Assembly (NCBI RefSeq): GCF_029338315.1
Contig: NZ_CP119795.1
Coordinates: forward strand, 48,832 to 112,831
From: Haloarcula regularis
GTDB taxonomy: Archaea; Halobacteriota; Halobacteria; Halobacteriales; Haloarculaceae
Direction: 5' to 3'
Length of the DNA: 64,000 bases
The position numbers were made by a program, and so were the translations under genes. This document shows positions 62,255 to 64,000 of the stretch, piece by piece (position 1 is the first letter of the stretch; every line of letters begins with the position of its first letter). The notes beneath the pieces are model-generated. The model was not told the origin of the DNA. It worked only from the letters and a program-made list of their open reading frames with translations, and searched no databases.

Positions 62255-62575
62255 ATGGGACGCACGAACCCGACGTACCGAGATGCACTGCGGGCCATCG
62301 AAGAGCGCTGGGCAGAGTTCCGGCAGGCACTGCGGCGTCGCGACCAGCCGCGCTTCGACCGGCTGTTCGAGTACGCCCGCAAGCACGCCGACGCGAGTGG
62401 GCTGTTGAACCACCAGAACCCGCTGCTGCCGGCGCTGCTCAGCATCGATCTCGAACAGGAGGCCCGCCTCGACGACCACGAAGAGCGCCTCGGGGAACTT
62501 GAGACCGCACTCAAAAACAAGGGCGGAAGTACCGAGAGGCAGTCTGGTCACGACTCCAATGACCGGGAAGTTTGA
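62255..62575 (+). CDS. Conserved small partner of the RecA-fold protein
   Basis: This 106-residue protein starts MGRTNPTYRDALRAIEERWA, followed by FRQALRRRDQPRFDRLFEYA, NPLLPALLSIDLEQEARLDD and a coiled-coil segment (HEERLGELETALKNK). GGAGGGCGAT just upstream is a strong ribosome site and sets the start at 62255, 2 bp after the RecA-fold stop. The pairing is one I associate with haloarchaeal genomes generally, although I cannot name the family. It is probably a helical accessory subunit. Confidence 0.65.
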   Translation: MGRTNPTYRDALRAIEERWAEFRQALRRRDQPRFDRLFEYARKHADASGLLNHQNPLLPALLSIDLEQEARLDDHEERLGELETALKNKGGSTERQSGHDSNDREV

Positions 62576-62601
62576 TTATGGGAGTATACAATAGGACAGA
62601 T

Positions 62602-63012
62602 ATGGCAAACAAAGAGCAAGAAGAGAATCCCTTAGCGGATTTGTATGTCGATGCCAGTGAGGATCGGGAAAGAATACGGGACGCGATCTCAGGCTTGATC
62701 GGAATTGATACCGAAACCGCAAAGCCAGTCCTGCGCGAAAAGTTCAGTTCCTCAACATCGAAGAAGCAGTTTACAGCGCTTCTACTGTATCGGCGAGCCT
62801 TACTGAGCCTTGATGAGCTTGAAGAAGAGGAGACAGTCGGGCAAGACTCAACCTATTTTGCGGACCTGATTGGTGTTGACGACAGTACCATCCGACACGC
62901 AGCGACCGATCTGGATTTTGTCGTTAATGACGACGAACAGGGAGGGTACCTCATTCCGCCTCATAAGACCCATCAGGCTACGAAATGGCTTAATTCAGGC
63001 GAGGAAGATTGA
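62602..63012 (+). CDS. Small protein with helix-turn-helix-like C-terminus
   Basis: This 136-residue protein starts MANKEQEENPLADLYVDASE, an acidic helical region (RDAISGLIGIDTETAKPVLR). Its C-terminal part (LIGVDDSTIRHAATDLDFVV, then GGYLIPPHKTHQATKWL) reads like a winged helix-turn-helix. The stop overlaps the next ATG by one base, so the pair is coupled. It might be a regulatory or replication accessory protein. The family is not recognised. Confidence 0.5.
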   Translation: MANKEQEENPLADLYVDASEDRERIRDAISGLIGIDTETAKPVLREKFSSSTSKKQFTALLLYRRALLSLDELEEEETVGQDSTYFADLIGVDDSTIRHAATDLDFVVNDDEQGGYLIPPHKTHQATKWLNSGEED

Positions 63013-63951
63013 TGAGTTACGCGACACCCCGAAAGGACGCCTCCGTAGGAAATCTACTCTCTCTGTGTGAAATTCTTCGAGAGGGCCCCCTCCCTCGCGA
63101 GGAAATATATGAGGAGGCAGACATCGGGCGAAGTTTAGTTGGCGATACAATTGAATACGGGAGTCGACTGGGATTCCTAACGGACTCGGAAGAGGAAATT
63201 AAAGCGACTGAACGGGATTGGTGCAAGCTATTGCGACGAGGGGGATAGTGATCTTGAAGAACACATCATAGAAGGGCTCAGCGAGCATGATCTCTACAGA
63301 GATGTACTCGAAACTCTGGCTCCAGAAGCACAAGACAGCGGGGTAATTACAAAGAAAGATGTCCTCCGGACCTTCCGAACCGAGATGGGATTGAGTGGGA
63401 GTGAAAGCACGTTAGGAGATGCTGCAATTACTTTCCTGCAAACACTCGATGCTGGTGGGTGTGGGGACTATATCGTCGGTCGACGTGGAAAAGAATCTCG
63501 GGTAGAGGTTACGGAGGACTTCGAAAATATCGTAGAGAAGATAACAACCGTAGATACTGAAATTGGACAGAGTGACCGAGACGCGTCTCCGAAATCGAGT
63601 GCTAATCCCGAAGTTGAACCAGACACCTCCGAGAGGGATATCCCATCTCAGCGAAGTCCGAATCAGGACGGGAGGGGCCAACACAAGTCAGTGAATCGAA
63701 CTCAATCAGACTCGTTCACTGTCAGTCTAGAATTGAGCGGTGATGATGAACCCGAGAGTGTTGAACAACTGATTCTCGCAATACGTCGCGGTCTCGAGAA
63801 GGATCTCAGCAACGAGTTAACGAATACGGGTGGAGTAAGGGGTGATTCTACAAACAATCAAGATTCTGAAGAGGATTCAGACTCTACAGACCAATCACTA
63901 GATTCTTTCATGAGTCAGGATACGACGAATGAGGAAAACGGAGGCGAATAG
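63012..63951 (+). pseudogene. Winged-helix protein with acidic tail, frameshifted
   Basis: Translation from 63012 (MSYATPRKDASVGNLLSLCE) gives a helix-turn-helix (PLPREEIYEEADIGRSLVGD) but ends at 63248. The frame downstream (DLEEHIIEGLSEHDLYRDVL, then KKDVLRTFRTEMGLSGSEST) continues the same kind of protein to 63951. Dropping one G from the G5 run at about 63240-63244 links them (RRGDSDLEE). The second half has another helical DNA-binding-like part and a disordered Ser/Asp/Glu tail. As read it could also be two genes, the second starting at ATG 63385. Function unknown. Confidence 0.5.
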
Positions 63952-64000
63952 CGAGGAAAGGTCCAAAATATGACAGAAATAGTATAGTTTTTTTACGTTA

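Overview
The window looks like part of a large haloarchaeal plasmid, or an integrated plasmid-like element. The evidence is high G+C with many short divergent intergenic regions, very acidic predicted proteins (Asp/Glu rich, few Lys), leaderless-style starts with TATA-like boxes, ATGA stop/start overlaps, and families known mainly from Halobacteria (HalOD1, DUF7504, DUF1931 mini-histone, DUF6293-type regulator, Orc1/Cdc6). It carries plasmid functions: an Orc1/Cdc6 gene beside an inverted-repeat origin (about 57.5-58.7 kb), a ParA locus with flanking iteron-like repeats (41.0-42.9 kb), a tyrosine recombinase (39.5-40.7 kb) and a conjugation-type operon. I see no tRNA, rRNA or CRISPR array.

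Layout. 0-9.3 kb: two diverged copies of a structured GC-rich non-coding repeat (resembling an orphan TnpB-type right-end RNA) around a redoxin gene, then sensor kinases, a HalOD1 protein, a PhiH1-type repressor, a PIN-toxin/wHTH pair and small zinc proteins. 9.7-13.8 kb: an A+T-richer island with five unassigned genes, including a coupled membrane/soluble pair. 13.9-27.9 kb: a translationally coupled minus-strand operon for a type IV secretion/conjugation apparatus (VirB2-like, surface protein, Tat lipoprotein, VirB6-like, VirB4 partner, VirB4, VirD4) ending in PriS-like and PriL-like primase genes. 28-32.7 kb: exonuclease VII genes, an interrupted DUF7504 gene, a triple-PAS kinase, a truncated second xseA and a mini-histone.

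32.8-39.5 kb holds the most unusual set. On the plus strand are PadR, two tandem CoiA-like nucleases and a zinc protein. On the minus strand a ubiquitin-like/E2 fusion, a JAMM-E1 fusion and a KTSC protein form an overlapping operon. A DUF6293-type regulator lies next to them. 39.5-45.3 kb: integrase, ParA system, AbiE-like toxin-antitoxin pair and a TRAM protein. 45.3-50.7 kb: AddA/AddB-like helicase-nucleases. 51-57.3 kb: a DUF6338 membrane protein, a type IIG restriction-modification gene and a DUF2971 protein. 57.5-64 kb: origin, Orc1, SRAP protein, a phosphoesterase/RNase H-like fusion, a RecA-fold protein and small HTH proteins.

Two features cut across the window. First, an identical inverted repeat (TTAACCAACA, 22-23 bp spacer, TGTTGGTTAA) occurs four times, in the conjugation operon promoter and near DNA-processing genes, which suggests one regulator controlling transfer and replication/repair genes. 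Second, at least eleven otherwise well-conserved genes need a 1-2 nt frame correction and one more has an in-frame TAG. This points to residual sequencing indels or to widespread gene decay, and it affects how the annotation should be read.
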